From Caenimonas aquaedulcis (lineage in GTDB: Bacteria; Pseudomonadota; Gammaproteobacteria; Burkholderiales; Burkholderiaceae_C): a stretch of 64,000 nt of DNA. Shown here one piece after another: positions 35,048 through 45,688 of this stretch; the stretch's first letter is position 1; each line of letters opens with the position of its first letter. The notes beneath the pieces were generated by a model. The model was not told where the DNA came from. It saw only the letters and a program-made list of their open reading frames with translations, and ran no database searches. The translations under genes were made by a program, and so were the position numbers. The DNA lies in assembly GCF_015831345.1 (NCBI RefSeq), contig NZ_JADWYS010000001.1, positions 2,191,618-2,255,617 of the forward strand. The letters are read 5' to 3'.

Positions 35048-38000
35048 AAGACCGTCCCTTCGCCCGGCACCGACTCCGCCCAGACGCGGCCCTGGTGGCG
35101 CGTGAGGATGCGGCGCACCGTCGCGAGCCCGATGCCCGTGCCGGGAAATTCGGCCTCGGTGTGCAGGCGCTGGAACGCGCCGAACAGCTTGCCGGCGTAC
35201 GCCATGTCGAAGCCCACGCCGTTGTCCCGCACGAAAAACGCCCCGTCGGCGGGCCTGCGCCCGACTTCGATCACCGGCTCCGGCGTGTTGGACGTGAACT
35301 TCCAGGCGTTGCCCACGAGGTTGTCCACGACCAGCCGCAGCAGCGGCGCGTCGCCCTGCGCCGCCAGGCCGGGTGCGATGCGCACGTCCACCTTGCGCTG
35401 GGGCGCGCGCACCTGCAGCTCGTCGATCGCTTCCTGCGCGAGCGCGCCGATGTCCAGCGCGCCGTAGCTGAGCGGCGCGCGCGCGACTTTCGAGAGCAGC
35501 AGCAGCGCGTCGATGAGCTGCTCCATCTTTTCCACGCCGGCCTGGATGCGCGCGAGGAAGTGGCGCGCGCGGTCGTCCGCCTGCGATTCGATCTTCAGCG
35601 CCAGCGCCTTGCTGAACCCGCCGATCGCGCCGAGGGGCGCGCGCAGGTCGTGCGACACGGAATACGAGAAGGCCTCGAGCTCCAGGTTCGAGTTGCGCAG
35701 CGCCTGCTCGATCGCCTTGAACTCGGTGATGTCCGCGTCGATCCCCACCCAGAAGGCGACCTCGCCCGCGTCGTCCAGGACCGGCGTGCCCTTGTACGAC
35801 ATCGTGTGCCAGCTGCCGTCCTTGGCCAGCAGGCGGCGCACGCCGATGAAGGGCTGGCGGGTAGCGCGCGACCGGCGCCAGTTGGCCGCGACCTCCTCGC
35901 GGTCGTCCGGGTGGATGGCGCGCCGCCCGTTGTCTCCCAGCCATTGCTGCGGCGTGCCGCCCACGAGCTCGTACCACGCGCGGTTGAGGAAGGTAAGGCG
36001 CTCGCCGCTCGCGTCCGTGTTCCAGACGACTTCCGGCGCCTGTTCCGCGAGGGTGCGGTACAGCAGTTCCTGGCGCGCGAGTTCCGCCGTGCGCTGCGCG
36101 ATGCGCTCTTCCAGGCCCGCGTTCAGCTGCGTCACTTCGCCGAAGAGGCGGGCGTTCTCGATCGCGATCGACGCCAGCTGCGCCAGCTCGAGGGCCACGT
36201 ATTCGTCACGCTCCGAGAACTCGCCATCGCTCTTGTCGGACAGCTGCAGCAGGCCCATGTTCGCGCCGTCGCGTCCGGTGAGCGGCACCGCCAGCAGGCC
36301 GCGCAGCTGCATGTGGTCGGCGGCGTGCGCGCCGAAGCCGCGATAGCGCGGGTGCGCGAGCAGCTCGGCCTGCGTGAGGCGCAGCGCGCGCCCGGTCTCG
36401 CACACCACCGCATAGATGCCCTCGCCGTTGGGCGGCTCCGCGTAATCGCGCCACGCCCCGTACCGGTCGGACATGGAGAGCGAGGAGATCGCCTGGCTCC
36501 AGTCGCTGCCCTTCGTGAGGCTCACCACCGCCATGTGAGCACCGATCACGCTGCGCGCCTGGTCGGCCACTTCGCGGAGCATGGCCTCGAGGTCGGGCCG
36601 CGAGGTGATCGCCTGCGCGGCCTCGGCGGCGCGCTGCAGCTGCAGCGTGTACTCCTCCAGCTCCTTCTCGCGCGCCCGCACCGCCTCTTCGGCAATCCTG
36701 CGCTCCGTCACGTCCTGGACCACGCCGCCGAACCACACGGGCGTGCCGCCTTCGTCGCGGCGCGCGTCCGCGATCTCGCTCATCCAGGCGATCGAGCCGT
36801 CGGGCTTGACGACCCGGTATTCCACACGCATCACCTGCCCGTCGCGCAGCGCGCTGTCGCGCGCCGGTTTCAGCAGGGCGCGGTCCTGCGGGTGCACGAG
36901 GCCCTCGAAGCCCTGGATCGACGGCTCGAATTCGCCCGGCTCACGGCCGACGAGGACATACACCTCGTCGGACCATCCGAGCCTGCCGGTGGCAAGGTCG
37001 AGCTCCCAGTTGCCGACGCGTCCGATGCGCTGGGCCTCGATCAGCTTGCCCTGCGTTTCCCGCAGTTCGCGCAGCTGCGCGGCCTGCTCCGACTGCAGGC
37101 GCTCCAGATGCGTGACGTCGGTGAAGACGACCAGCCCGCCCCGGATGCCCTCGGGGGTGGTCACGGGCTGCCAGCTGCACAGCAGCATGCGGCCTTCGGG
37201 CACGAGTGCGTTGCGCACGAAGAGCGCCAGTTGCCGGCCGCTCTCGCCCCGCAGCGCGCGGGAAAGCGGAAGGTCTTCCAGCGCGTAAGGGGTCACCTTG
37301 TCGCGCTCGAACAGGCCCCAGGCGAGGGGACGCTGCGCGCGGGGCGCGAGCGGGCCGTCCAGCGGGAACAGCGCCCGTGCCGCCTCGTTGTACATGAAGA
37401 AGCCGCCGCCCGCATCCATCGCGAGCAGCGCCTCCTGCATGCTGTTGAGCACCTGGTCCAGCACCACGTACGCGGCCTGGCTGCGGCGCAGCTCGCTTTG
37501 CAGGTCGGCCTGCCGCAGCTGCAGCGATTCGGCCATCAGGTTGAACGCCGACCCGATGCGCGTGAATTCCCCCCCGAGGCGGGTGTCCTTCAGCGGCACC
37601 CGGGCATCGAGGTCTCCGTGCTCGAGCCGGCGCACGGCGTCCACGACCAGCCGGGTCGGCGCGACGATGGCCCGGCCGGCGAAGATCCAGGCCCCGAGCA
37701 GGCCGAGCAGCAGCATGAGCGCCATGCCCATGAGCTCGTCGCGCAGGCTCGCGATGCTGCTGGCGGCGAGCATGTTGCCGTCGATGCTCGCCACCGCGAG
37801 CAGGCCCTCCACGCCGACGCGCATCGAAGGGGCGAAGGCGAAGATGCGATGGTCTCCCTGCGGGTCCTCGGTTTCCCCGGTGCCCGAGGACATCGCGGCC
37901 GCCGCGCGCAGCAGGTCGGCATTGGCGAGTCCGCGCGGCAACGGTTGCGCCGGGCGCGGTGGATATTCCATGACGACCTGGCCGCGCCGGTCGGCCACCA

Positions 38001-38583
38001 GCAGGCGCGCCCGCGGCGGCAACTCGAGCCGCGCCAGCGCGGCGGTGGCCTGCGCGAGGTTCAAGGTGGCGAAGGCGACGCCCTTCACCTCACCGCCTTC
38101 GATGATCGGCAGGCCGAAAGGGATGGTGCTGCGCCCGCCCGCGCGGCCGACGATTTCCTCGCCCATCGCGAACCGCCGCTGCGTCAGCGCCTGCCGGAAG
38201 AATGCACGGTCGCCGCCCTGGATCGCACCGGCGGCGGCGTTCGCGTGGCACACGGACCGGCCCTCGGTGTCGAAGTAGCCGATGTTGAAGTAGATCGGAT
38301 TGCTCGCCTTCAGCTCGGCGAAGTAGGCCTGGCAGCGGGACGCCGGCAAGGCGCGCAGCTCGGGCATCGCCGCGATCGCGGTGAGCAGCGCATGGGCGGA
38401 CTCGATGGTGCGGTCCTGGCTGGACGCGATGGCGGACGCGGCGAACTTCAGCTGCGATTGCGCGAGTTCCCTGGTCGATCGCGTCTCGCGCACCGCGAGC
38501 CAGACGGACAAGGCCGAAAGCGGCAGGATCGCCGCAACCATCAGGATCACGACGCGCTGCTGCAGGCTCAGGCGACCACGCAT
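34957..38583 (-). CDS. Multi-sensor histidine kinase (Cache-HAMP-PAS-PAS-GAF-PAS-HisKA-HATPase)
   Basis: 1208 residues. Two membrane segments (VVILMVAAILPLSALSVWLAV and LMGMALMLLLGLLGAWIFAG near 290) flank a periplasmic Cache-type sensor domain. A HAMP segment follows, then PAS domains (LNSMQEALLAMD; GNWELDLATGRLGWSDEVY; LAEQAPEVVWNTDASG), a GAF domain (RPDLEAMLREVADQARSVIG), the HisKA motif YSVSHDLRAPLGAIGG and a complete HATPase with DNGVGFD. The His and ATP-binding residues are intact, so it should be active. No response regulator gene is nearby. The ATG at 38583 follows GGGAG. Confidence 0.93.
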   Translation of the reverse strand: MRGRLSLQQRVVILMVAAILPLSALSVWLAVRETRSTRELAQSQLKFAASAIASSQDRTIESAHALLTAIAAMPELRALPASRCQAYFAELKASNPIYFNIGYFDTEGRSVCHANAAAGAIQGGDRAFFRQALTQRRFAMGEEIVGRAGGRSTIPFGLPIIEGGEVKGVAFATLNLAQATAALARLELPPRARLLVADRRGQVVMEYPPRPAQPLPRGLANADLLRAAAAMSSGTGETEDPQGDHRIFAFAPSMRVGVEGLLAVASIDGNMLAASSIASLRDELMGMALMLLLGLLGAWIFAGRAIVAPTRLVVDAVRRLEHGDLDARVPLKDTRLGGEFTRIGSAFNLMAESLQLRQADLQSELRRSQAAYVVLDQVLNSMQEALLAMDAGGGFFMYNEAARALFPLDGPLAPRAQRPLAWGLFERDKVTPYALEDLPLSRALRGESGRQLALFVRNALVPEGRMLLCSWQPVTTPEGIRGGLVVFTDVTHLERLQSEQAAQLRELRETQGKLIEAQRIGRVGNWELDLATGRLGWSDEVYVLVGREPGEFEPSIQGFEGLVHPQDRALLKPARDSALRDGQVMRVEYRVVKPDGSIAWMSEIADARRDEGGTPVWFGGVVQDVTERRIAEEAVRAREKELEEYTLQLQRAAEAAQAITSRPDLEAMLREVADQARSVIGAHMAVVSLTKGSDWSQAISSLSMSDRYGAWRDYAEPPNGEGIYAVVCETGRALRLTQAELLAHPRYRGFGAHAADHMQLRGLLAVPLTGRDGANMGLLQLSDKSDGEFSERDEYVALELAQLASIAIENARLFGEVTQLNAGLEERIAQRTAELARQELLYRTLAEQAPEVVWNTDASGERLTFLNRAWYELVGGTPQQWLGDNGRRAIHPDDREEVAANWRRSRATRQPFIGVRRLLAKDGSWHTMSYKGTPVLDDAGEVAFWVGIDADITEFKAIEQALRNSNLELEAFSYSVSHDLRAPLGAIGGFSKALALKIESQADDRARHFLARIQAGVEKMEQLIDALLLLSKVARAPLSYGALDIGALAQEAIDELQVRAPQRKVDVRIAPGLAAQGDAPLLRLVVDNLVGNAWKFTSNTPEPVIEVGRRPADGAFFVRDNGVGFDMAYAGKLFGAFQRLHTEAEFPGTGIGLATVRRILTRHQGRVWAESVPGEGTVFYFTLGESAPPQWLASPARDGGTGTWALKR

Positions 38584-38666
38584 TTTTTGACTACTCCCTG
38601 TGGCGGCCGATGCGGCTCCGCTTGCTCCCGAGTGTACGGGGCAAGCCGGCCACCCTCCCGGGCGAC

Positions 38667-39614
38667 TCACCAGGGCGGGATGTGCTCGTCTTTGAGCTGG
38701 CCGCGCAGGTGCGCGTAGTCGGGCACCACGGTGCCGACCGTCTCCCAGAAGCGGGGGCTGTGGTCCATCACGCGCAGGTGGCTGAGCTCGTGGGCGACCA
38801 CGTAGTCGATCACCGGGAGCCGGAAATGGATCAGGCGCCAGTTGAGCCGGATGAGGCCGTCCGAATGCGCGGTGCCCCAGCGCGTGCCCGCGCTGCTGAG
38901 GACCAGCTTGCGCCAGCTCACGCCGAGCTGCGGCGCGTAGTGGTCGAGCCGCTCGGTGAACAGCCGCTTCGCCTGGCGCATGAGCCAGGCCTGCACCGCA
39001 TCCCGGATCTGCGACGGCTGTGCGTTCTGGGGCAGGCCCAGCCGCAGGGTGTGGCGCGCGACGCCGGGGAGCGCCGCGTCATCCGTCTCCAGCACGCCGC
39101 CGACTTCGTCGAAGCCATGGCGCGGGTCGAGCACCACGATGACCGGTTCGCCCATGAAGGGGAAGGTGGCACCCTCCTTCCACTCGATGCGCGCGGACTC
39201 GATGCGCCGCTGACGCTCGCCGGCCTCGCCGAGCTTCTTCACGATCCAGGCGGACTTGCTCTGCACCGCGGAGTCGACTTCGTACAAGGGCACCCACTTC
39301 GGCGCCGTGACGGTGAGGCCTTCCGGCCCGACAGCGAAGCCGATGGTGCGGCGCTTCGCGCGGCGCAGTTCGTAGGCGACCACGGAATCGCCGAGCATGG
39401 CCTCGCGGTTGGCGCGCGGGTGGCGGAAGTCGGCGGGCGCCAGCACCTTGTCGAGCAGTTCCGCGGGGGGACCATCTGCTCTTTTTTCAGGAGCGTCGAA
39501 GGCAGGCTTGGCGGGACGCTCCGGCTTGGGTGCGGACTTTCGCGTGCGTGGGCGCGCAGGCGCCGCGGGCGCGGCGTCGAAGAAATCCAGCGTGAGTTGC
39601 AGCAGCCGGTGCAT
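38667..39614 (-). CDS. YgjP-like metallopeptidase (DUF45)
   Basis: 315 residues. The C-terminal half has the zinc motif VVAHELSHLRVMDHSPRFW (HExxH plus third His), with the upstream LSSAGTRWGTAHSDGLIRLN and NWRLIHFRLPVIDY of the YgjP family. The N-terminal 70 residues are a Pro/Ala/Lys-rich tail not found in shorter relatives. Role unknown; the family is predicted to act as a cytoplasmic metalloprotease. It lies 86 bases after plsC in the housekeeping run. Confidence 0.9.
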   Translation of the reverse strand: MHRLLQLTLDFFDAAPAAPARPRTRKSAPKPERPAKPAFDAPEKRADGPPAELLDKVLAPADFRHPRANREAMLGDSVVAYELRRAKRRTIGFAVGPEGLTVTAPKWVPLYEVDSAVQSKSAWIVKKLGEAGERQRRIESARIEWKEGATFPFMGEPVIVVLDPRHGFDEVGGVLETDDAALPGVARHTLRLGLPQNAQPSQIRDAVQAWLMRQAKRLFTERLDHYAPQLGVSWRKLVLSSAGTRWGTAHSDGLIRLNWRLIHFRLPVIDYVVAHELSHLRVMDHSPRFWETVGTVVPDYAHLRGQLKDEHIPPW

Positions 39615-39700
39615 GGGGCCCGAGTTTATCCGCGGCGGCGCGCGCGCGAGCCCGGCCGCAGGGTTCGCACGGGGGCTCGAAAGAGCCACCGCGCCGCGCG

Positions 39701-40441
39701 TCAGTCGCGGTAGGCCTCGGGGTCGAGGCGATGCATCTCGGCTTCGATCCAGGCCTCGACCTCGCGCAGCAATTCGTCGGGCTCGCGCCCCGCGCTCGGG
39801 ATCGGCTTGCCGATGGAGATGTCCACCACGCCCGGGTGCTTGATGAAAGCCTTGCGCGGCCACACCTTCGCCGAAGTCACGGCGATGGGGATGACGGGCG
39901 CGCCGGTTTCGCAGGCGAGCCGCGTGCCGCCGTGCTTGTAGACCCCCTTCTGCCCGCGGGGGATGCGCGTGCCCTCGGGGAACATGATGACCCACACGCC
40001 CTGCGCGAGCAGGCGCTTGCCCTGTTCGACAACCTTGGCGAAGGCCTGCGCGCGCAGGCTGCGGTCGATGTGGATCATGTCCATGCGCCCCATGGCCCAG
40101 CCGAAGAAGGGCACGTAGATCAGCTCCTTCTTGAAGACATAGGCGAGCGGGTGCGGCATCAGCGTGGGGATCAGGAAGGTCTCGAGCGTCGACTGGTGCT
40201 TCACGAGCAGGATCGCGGGGCTCTTTTCGCCCAGGGGCAGGTTGTCGTAGCCCGTCACGCGCACTTCGATGCCCAGGATGCCGCGCCCGATGGGGCCGAC
40301 GGCCCAGGTGAGCCAGCGCTGCGCCATCCACCACATCTGCGTGCCGTTGCTCCACAGCGAGGCGGTGACCATGTAGATGCCCCAGGGCACCACCGTCACG
40401 AGCATCCAGAGTGCGTGAACTATCGAGCGGATCAATGACAT
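39701..40441 (-). CDS. plsC: 1-acyl-sn-glycerol-3-phosphate acyltransferase
   Basis: 246 residues. An N-terminal membrane segment is followed by KHQSTLETF, the HX4(D/E) acyltransferase motif with Glu in the last position as in several betaproteobacterial PlsC, and by IMFPEGTRIPRG, the glycerol phosphate-binding motif. It adds the second acyl chain to make phosphatidic acid in the inner membrane. It follows gmhB by 15 bases. Confidence 0.92.
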   Translation of the reverse strand: MSLIRSIVHALWMLVTVVPWGIYMVTASLWSNGTQMWWMAQRWLTWAVGPIGRGILGIEVRVTGYDNLPLGEKSPAILLVKHQSTLETFLIPTLMPHPLAYVFKKELIYVPFFGWAMGRMDMIHIDRSLRAQAFAKVVEQGKRLLAQGVWVIMFPEGTRIPRGQKGVYKHGGTRLACETGAPVIPIAVTSAKVWPRKAFIKHPGVVDISIGKPIPSAGREPDELLREVEAWIEAEMHRLDPEAYRD

Positions 40442-40456
40442 GCGAAAGGGAGCCTG

Positions 40457-41035
40457 TTAGGTGGGAGCGGCTTTGCCGGCGGCCTGGCGCGCGACCAGCC
40501 AGTCGGCGAAGGCGGCGAGGTCCTCGTGCATCGTGGTGCCGGCCGGGTACGTGTCGGGAAGCGCGCGACCGCGGAATTCCGCGCCCTTGCCGGTGAGCAC
40601 GAGGTGCGGCTCGCAACCCGCGGCGGACCCGGCCTGCAGGTCGCGCAGGCCGTCGCCGACGACCGGGGTGCGCGAGGCCCGCAGGTCCACGCCGAAACGG
40701 TCGGCGATCTGTTCGAACAGGCCGGGCAGCGGCTTGCGGCAGGTGCAGCTCTCATCGGGCGTGTGCGGGCAGTAGAACACCGCATCGATGCGGCCGCCCT
40801 GCGCGGAGAGCATCTTGTGCATCTTGGCATGCATCGCGTTGAGCGACGCGACGTCGAACAGGCCCCGCCCGAGGCCGGACTGGTTCGAAGCGATCACCGC
40901 GTGCCAGCCCGCGTGGTTCAGTTTCGCGATGGCTTCCAGCGCCCCCGGCAGCGGCGTCCATTCCTCGGGCGACTTGATGAATTCGTCGCTGTCGGCGTTG
41001 ATGGTGCCGTCGCGGTCGAGGATGACGAGTTTCAT
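40457..41035 (-). CDS. gmhB: D-glycero-beta-D-manno-heptose 1,7-bisphosphate 7-phosphatase
   Basis: 192 residues. HAD motif LDRDGTIN, SNQSGLGRGLF, the zinc-binding loop CPHTPDESCTCRKP and VVGDGLRDLQAG are the GmhB set. It removes the 7-phosphate in ADP-heptose synthesis for lipopolysaccharide core. It sits between glyS and plsC in a common Burkholderiales order, 18 bases after glyS. Confidence 0.95.
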   Translation of the reverse strand: MKLVILDRDGTINADSDEFIKSPEEWTPLPGALEAIAKLNHAGWHAVIASNQSGLGRGLFDVASLNAMHAKMHKMLSAQGGRIDAVFYCPHTPDESCTCRKPLPGLFEQIADRFGVDLRASRTPVVGDGLRDLQAGSAAGCEPHLVLTGKGAEFRGRALPDTYPAGTTMHEDLAAFADWLVARQAAGKAAPT

Positions 41036-41053
41036 GGGCAGGCCTTCCGCAGG

Positions 41054-43162
41054 TCAGGTGGCGAGGCGCGACAAGTCCGCCACCCGGTTCATCGCCTGGT
41101 GCAGCGTGGCCAGGAGGCCCAGGCGGTTCAGGCGCAGGTCGGTTTCTTCCGCGTTGACCATCACGTCGTCGAAAAAGGAATCGACCGGCGCGCGCAGCGC
41201 GGCAAGCGTCTGCAGCGACGCGGTGTAATCGCCGGCCTCGAACTGCGCGGACGCCCTGGGAGCCACCTCCCGGGTCGCGGCGTAGAGCGACTTCTCCGCG
41301 CTTTCCTTGAGCAGCACCTCGCTCACGTGGGGGTCCACGGTGCCGTCGGCCTTCTTCAGGATGTTGCCGATGCGCTTGTTGGCGGCCGCCAGTGCGGGCG
41401 CTTCGGGCAGGGCCGCGAAAGCGCGCACCGCGGCGAGCCGCTTGGCGACATCACCGAGGCGCTGGGGGCGCAGGGCCAGGACGGCGTCCACTTCCTGCGC
41501 GCTGTAGCCCTGCTCGCGCAGGGAGCCCGCGAGGCGCTCGTAGATGAATTCGGAGAGCAGGCGCACGGTGTCCGCACTGGCCTGCGGGAACAAGGCGACG
41601 GCGGCGGCGAGCAGCGTGTCCAGTTCCAGCGGCAGGTCTTTCTCGATCAGCATGCGCACGATGCCCAGGGCATGGCGGCGCAGCGCGAACGGGTCCTTGT
41701 CGCCGGTGGGCAGCTGGCCGATGGCGAAGAGGCCCGCCAGCGTTTCCAGCTTGTCGGCCAGCGCGACCGCCACGCCGGTCATGTTTCGCGGCAAGCCATC
41801 GCCGGCAAAGCGCGGCTTGTAGTGGTCCTCGATCGCGTCGGCGATGTCGGCGCCGAGGCCGTCGTGCAGCGCGTAGTAGCGGCCCATCACGCCCTGCAGT
41901 TCGGGGAATTCGCCCACCATGTCGGTCACGAGGTCGGCCTTGGCGAGTTGCGCCGCGCGGTCCGCGTTGGACGCGAGTTCACCGCCGCCCAACTGCCCGG
42001 CGATCGACCTGGCGATGGCACGCACGCGCTCGATGCGCTCGCCTTGCGTGCCCAGCTTGTTGTGGTACACGACCTTGCCGAGGCCCGGCACGCGGTCCTC
42101 GAGCTTCTTCTTGCGGTCCTGGTCGAAGAAGAATTTCGCATCGGCCAGGCGGGGGCGCACCACCCGCTCGTTGCCGCCGACCACCGCGCTGGCGTCCTGC
42201 GGGCGGATGTTGCTCACGACAAGGAATTTGTTGGTGAGCTTGCCCTGCGTGTCCAGCAGCGGGAAGTACTTCTGGTTGGCCTTCATCGTGAGGATCAGGC
42301 ATTCCTGCGGGACGTCGAGGAATTCCTTGTCGAACTCGCAGACGAGCACGTTCGGCCGCTCGACCAGGGACGCGACTTCGTCGAGCAGCGCGTCGTCTTC
42401 GATTGCCTTGGCTCCACCGCCGGCCTTGTCGGCCGCCGCGGCCAGTTGCCGCACGATCTCCGCGCGCCGCGCTTCGAAGCTCGCGATGACCGCGCCGTCC
42501 TTCTCGAGTGCGGACGCGTAGCTGTCGGCATCCTTCACCTGCACGGGGTCCACCGAGGCCTCGAAGCGATGCCCGTGCGTCACGTTGCCGGCCTTCAGGC
42601 CCAGCGCCTCGATGGGCACGATCTCGCTGCCATGCAGCGCGAGCAGTGCGTGCGCCGGGCGGACGAACTTCACGTCGCTCCAGCCGTCGGCCAACTGGTA
42701 GGTCATGACCTTGGGGATCGGCAGCTTCGCGATGCTCTCGTTGAGTGCCTTCTGCAGCCCTTCCGCCAGCGTCGCGCCGGTCACGTTGCTTTCGTAGAAG
42801 AGCGCCTCGGCCTTGCCGTCCATCGCACGCTTCAGGCTGGCGACGGCGGACGGGTCCGCGCCCAGCGCCTGCAACTTCTTGAGCAGCGCGGGCGTTGCGT
42901 TGCCCGATGCGTCCAAGCCGACGGAGGCAGGCATCAGCTTTTGCGACACGGACTTGTCGGCGGCCTGCGCGGACACCGCGCTCACGTGCGCAGCCAGGCG
43001 GCGCGGCGATGCATAGGACGTGAGCTTCGATTCCGCGGTGGCCAGGCCCTGGCTCTTGAGCTGCTCGAACAAGACGCCGGCGAAAGCGTCCCCGAGTTTG
43101 CGCAGCGCCTTCGGCGGCAGCTCTTCCACGAACAATTCGACGATGAGGTTTTTCGCTGCCAT
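41054..43162 (-). CDS. glyS: Glycine--tRNA ligase beta subunit
   Basis: 702 residues, normal length. It begins LIVELFVEELPPKALRKLGD, includes the MTYQLADGWSDVKFVRPAH core, ALHDGLGADIADAIEDHY and the C-terminal DALR-type anticodon region (ATREVAPRASAQFEAGDY). With the alpha subunit it charges tRNA-Gly. It starts 3 bases after the glyQ stop. Confidence 0.97.
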   Translation of the reverse strand: MAAKNLIVELFVEELPPKALRKLGDAFAGVLFEQLKSQGLATAESKLTSYASPRRLAAHVSAVSAQAADKSVSQKLMPASVGLDASGNATPALLKKLQALGADPSAVASLKRAMDGKAEALFYESNVTGATLAEGLQKALNESIAKLPIPKVMTYQLADGWSDVKFVRPAHALLALHGSEIVPIEALGLKAGNVTHGHRFEASVDPVQVKDADSYASALEKDGAVIASFEARRAEIVRQLAAAADKAGGGAKAIEDDALLDEVASLVERPNVLVCEFDKEFLDVPQECLILTMKANQKYFPLLDTQGKLTNKFLVVSNIRPQDASAVVGGNERVVRPRLADAKFFFDQDRKKKLEDRVPGLGKVVYHNKLGTQGERIERVRAIARSIAGQLGGGELASNADRAAQLAKADLVTDMVGEFPELQGVMGRYYALHDGLGADIADAIEDHYKPRFAGDGLPRNMTGVAVALADKLETLAGLFAIGQLPTGDKDPFALRRHALGIVRMLIEKDLPLELDTLLAAAVALFPQASADTVRLLSEFIYERLAGSLREQGYSAQEVDAVLALRPQRLGDVAKRLAAVRAFAALPEAPALAAANKRIGNILKKADGTVDPHVSEVLLKESAEKSLYAATREVAPRASAQFEAGDYTASLQTLAALRAPVDSFFDDVMVNAEETDLRLNRLGLLATLHQAMNRVADLSRLAT

Positions 43163-43165
43163 GGG

Positions 43166-44071
<906 letters not shown>

Positions 44072-44140
44072 AGGTGGAGCGATGGGCGGCGGCGCCCCGG
44101 TGCGCAAGACAGCGGGCCGCAGCCCGCGAAACCCTTGATT

Positions 44141-45688
44141 TTACGGGTTGCCGTGCGAACGGCGACCGCGCCAGGCTGCAATCCCGAGGATCGCGAACGT
44201 CGCCAGCCAGAATGGCCACAGGCCGGCGCGCGAAATCCACCACGCATAGGGCGTGATGCCGGTTCCGCCTTCGACCTCCCCGGTGAGCACGCCGCGCGTC
44301 TGGCGCGGCAATGCGGCGGTGACGCGGCCATAGCGGTCGATGATGGCCGTGGCGCCCGTGTTGGTGGCGCGCAGCATCGGCCGTGCGAATTCCAGCGTGC
44401 GCATGCGGCTGATCTGCAGGTGCTGGTCGATCGCGATGGAGTCGCCGAACCACGCAATGTTGCTGACGTTCACGAGGATGGTGGGTGCGCGCGCTTCGTC
44501 GGCGAACTGGAGGCCGAGTTCCTCGCCGAACAGATCCTCATAGCAGATGTTCGGCGCGAGGCGCTGGCCCTGCCACTCGAAAGGCGCCTGGCCCAGCGCG
44601 CCGCGGTCGAAATCGCCCAGCGGAATGTTCATCAGGCGCGTGAACCACTTGAAGAGCGGCGGCACGAACTCGCCGAAGGGCACGAGGTGGTGCTTGTCGA
44701 ACCGGTACGGCGCCGCGCCGGGCTTCAGGCCCAGCACGGAGTTGGCGTAGCCCTCCTTGTAGCCGCCCATGGGGATTCCGATCAGCGCCGCCTGCGCGCG
44801 CGTGGTGAAGCGGTCGCGCATCGCGTCGAAATAGCCGGCGGGCAGTTGCGACGGCAGCATGGGGATCGCAGTCTCCGGCGTCACGACCAGCGATGCGGTG
44901 CTCGCGTCCAGTTGCTGCCCGTACCAGGCGAGCGCCAACGCCACGCCCGTGCCCGCCTCGAATTTCTCGTCCTGCGCGATGTTGCCCTGGAGCAGCGCGA
45001 CCGAGAGCTTCGGTTCCGCCGCCGCGCCCTGCTTCGGATGTGCGACGACGTTGCAGGCGGCCAGCAGGCCCGCGCCTGCCGCGACCGCCAGCCAATATCG
45101 CCACGAGCGCAGCACGCCCGGTCGGGCGAGCAATGCGAGCGCGTAGGCCAGCAGCGATGCCACAAACCCGATGCCATGCACGCCGACATACGGAGCCAGG
45201 GCGGCGAGCGGCCCGTCGACATGCCCATAGCCGCCCGCGCCCCACGGAAAGCCCGTGAACCAGACGGTGCGCGCCAGTTCCGCGAACATCCATGCCGCCG
45301 CGAAAGAGAGCGCGCGGCCGGCCGTGGGAATGCGGTCCCATGCGCGAATCGCTGCGCAGGCGGCCGCGTAATAGCTGGAGAGAAACAGCGCCAGCGCCAG
45401 CACCGCTAACACGGCCAGTGGCGAAGCGAGCCCGCCGTAGACGTGCATGGAGATGAAGAGCCACCAGAAGGTGCCGCACAGCCACGCGGTGGCAAAGGCC
45501 CAGCCGAGCAGTCCTGCGTAGCGCCAGGAGGGCGCGCGCTGCACAGCCCAGGCCAGCCACGCGAGCGACAGCAGCTGCAGCCACCACACCGGCTGGCCGC
45601 TCCAGGGCGCGGCGATCGAAGCGGCCTGCAGCCACCCCGCCAGCAGCGCGCACGCGAACGGCAGCAAGCGCAACGCCACGCGCTTCAA
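44141..45688 (-). CDS. lnt: Apolipoprotein N-acyltransferase
   Basis: 515 residues. Six or more N-terminal membrane segments lead to a nitrilase-like domain with the triad Glu in VVTPETAIP, Lys in DKHHLVPFGEF and Cys in APNICYEDLFGEE. It N-acylates the lipoprotein cysteine in the periplasmic leaflet. The start is TTG and overlaps the corC stop by 4 bases; a GTG three codons further on is an alternative. Confidence 0.93.
   Translation of the reverse strand: MKRVALRLLPFACALLAGWLQAASIAAPWSGQPVWWLQLLSLAWLAWAVQRAPSWRYAGLLGWAFATAWLCGTFWWLFISMHVYGGLASPLAVLAVLALALFLSSYYAAACAAIRAWDRIPTAGRALSFAAAWMFAELARTVWFTGFPWGAGGYGHVDGPLAALAPYVGVHGIGFVASLLAYALALLARPGVLRSWRYWLAVAAGAGLLAACNVVAHPKQGAAAEPKLSVALLQGNIAQDEKFEAGTGVALALAWYGQQLDASTASLVVTPETAIPMLPSQLPAGYFDAMRDRFTTRAQAALIGIPMGGYKEGYANSVLGLKPGAAPYRFDKHHLVPFGEFVPPLFKWFTRLMNIPLGDFDRGALGQAPFEWQGQRLAPNICYEDLFGEELGLQFADEARAPTILVNVSNIAWFGDSIAIDQHLQISRMRTLEFARPMLRATNTGATAIIDRYGRVTAALPRQTRGVLTGEVEGGTGITPYAWWISRAGLWPFWLATFAILGIAAWRGRRSHGNP

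Noticed and set aside
34813..38718. Open frame of 1301 codons on the plus strand
   Set aside because: It lies opposite the multi-sensor kinase, has no recognisable domain and has the Arg/Ala/His-rich composition of an antisense frame in GC-rich DNA.
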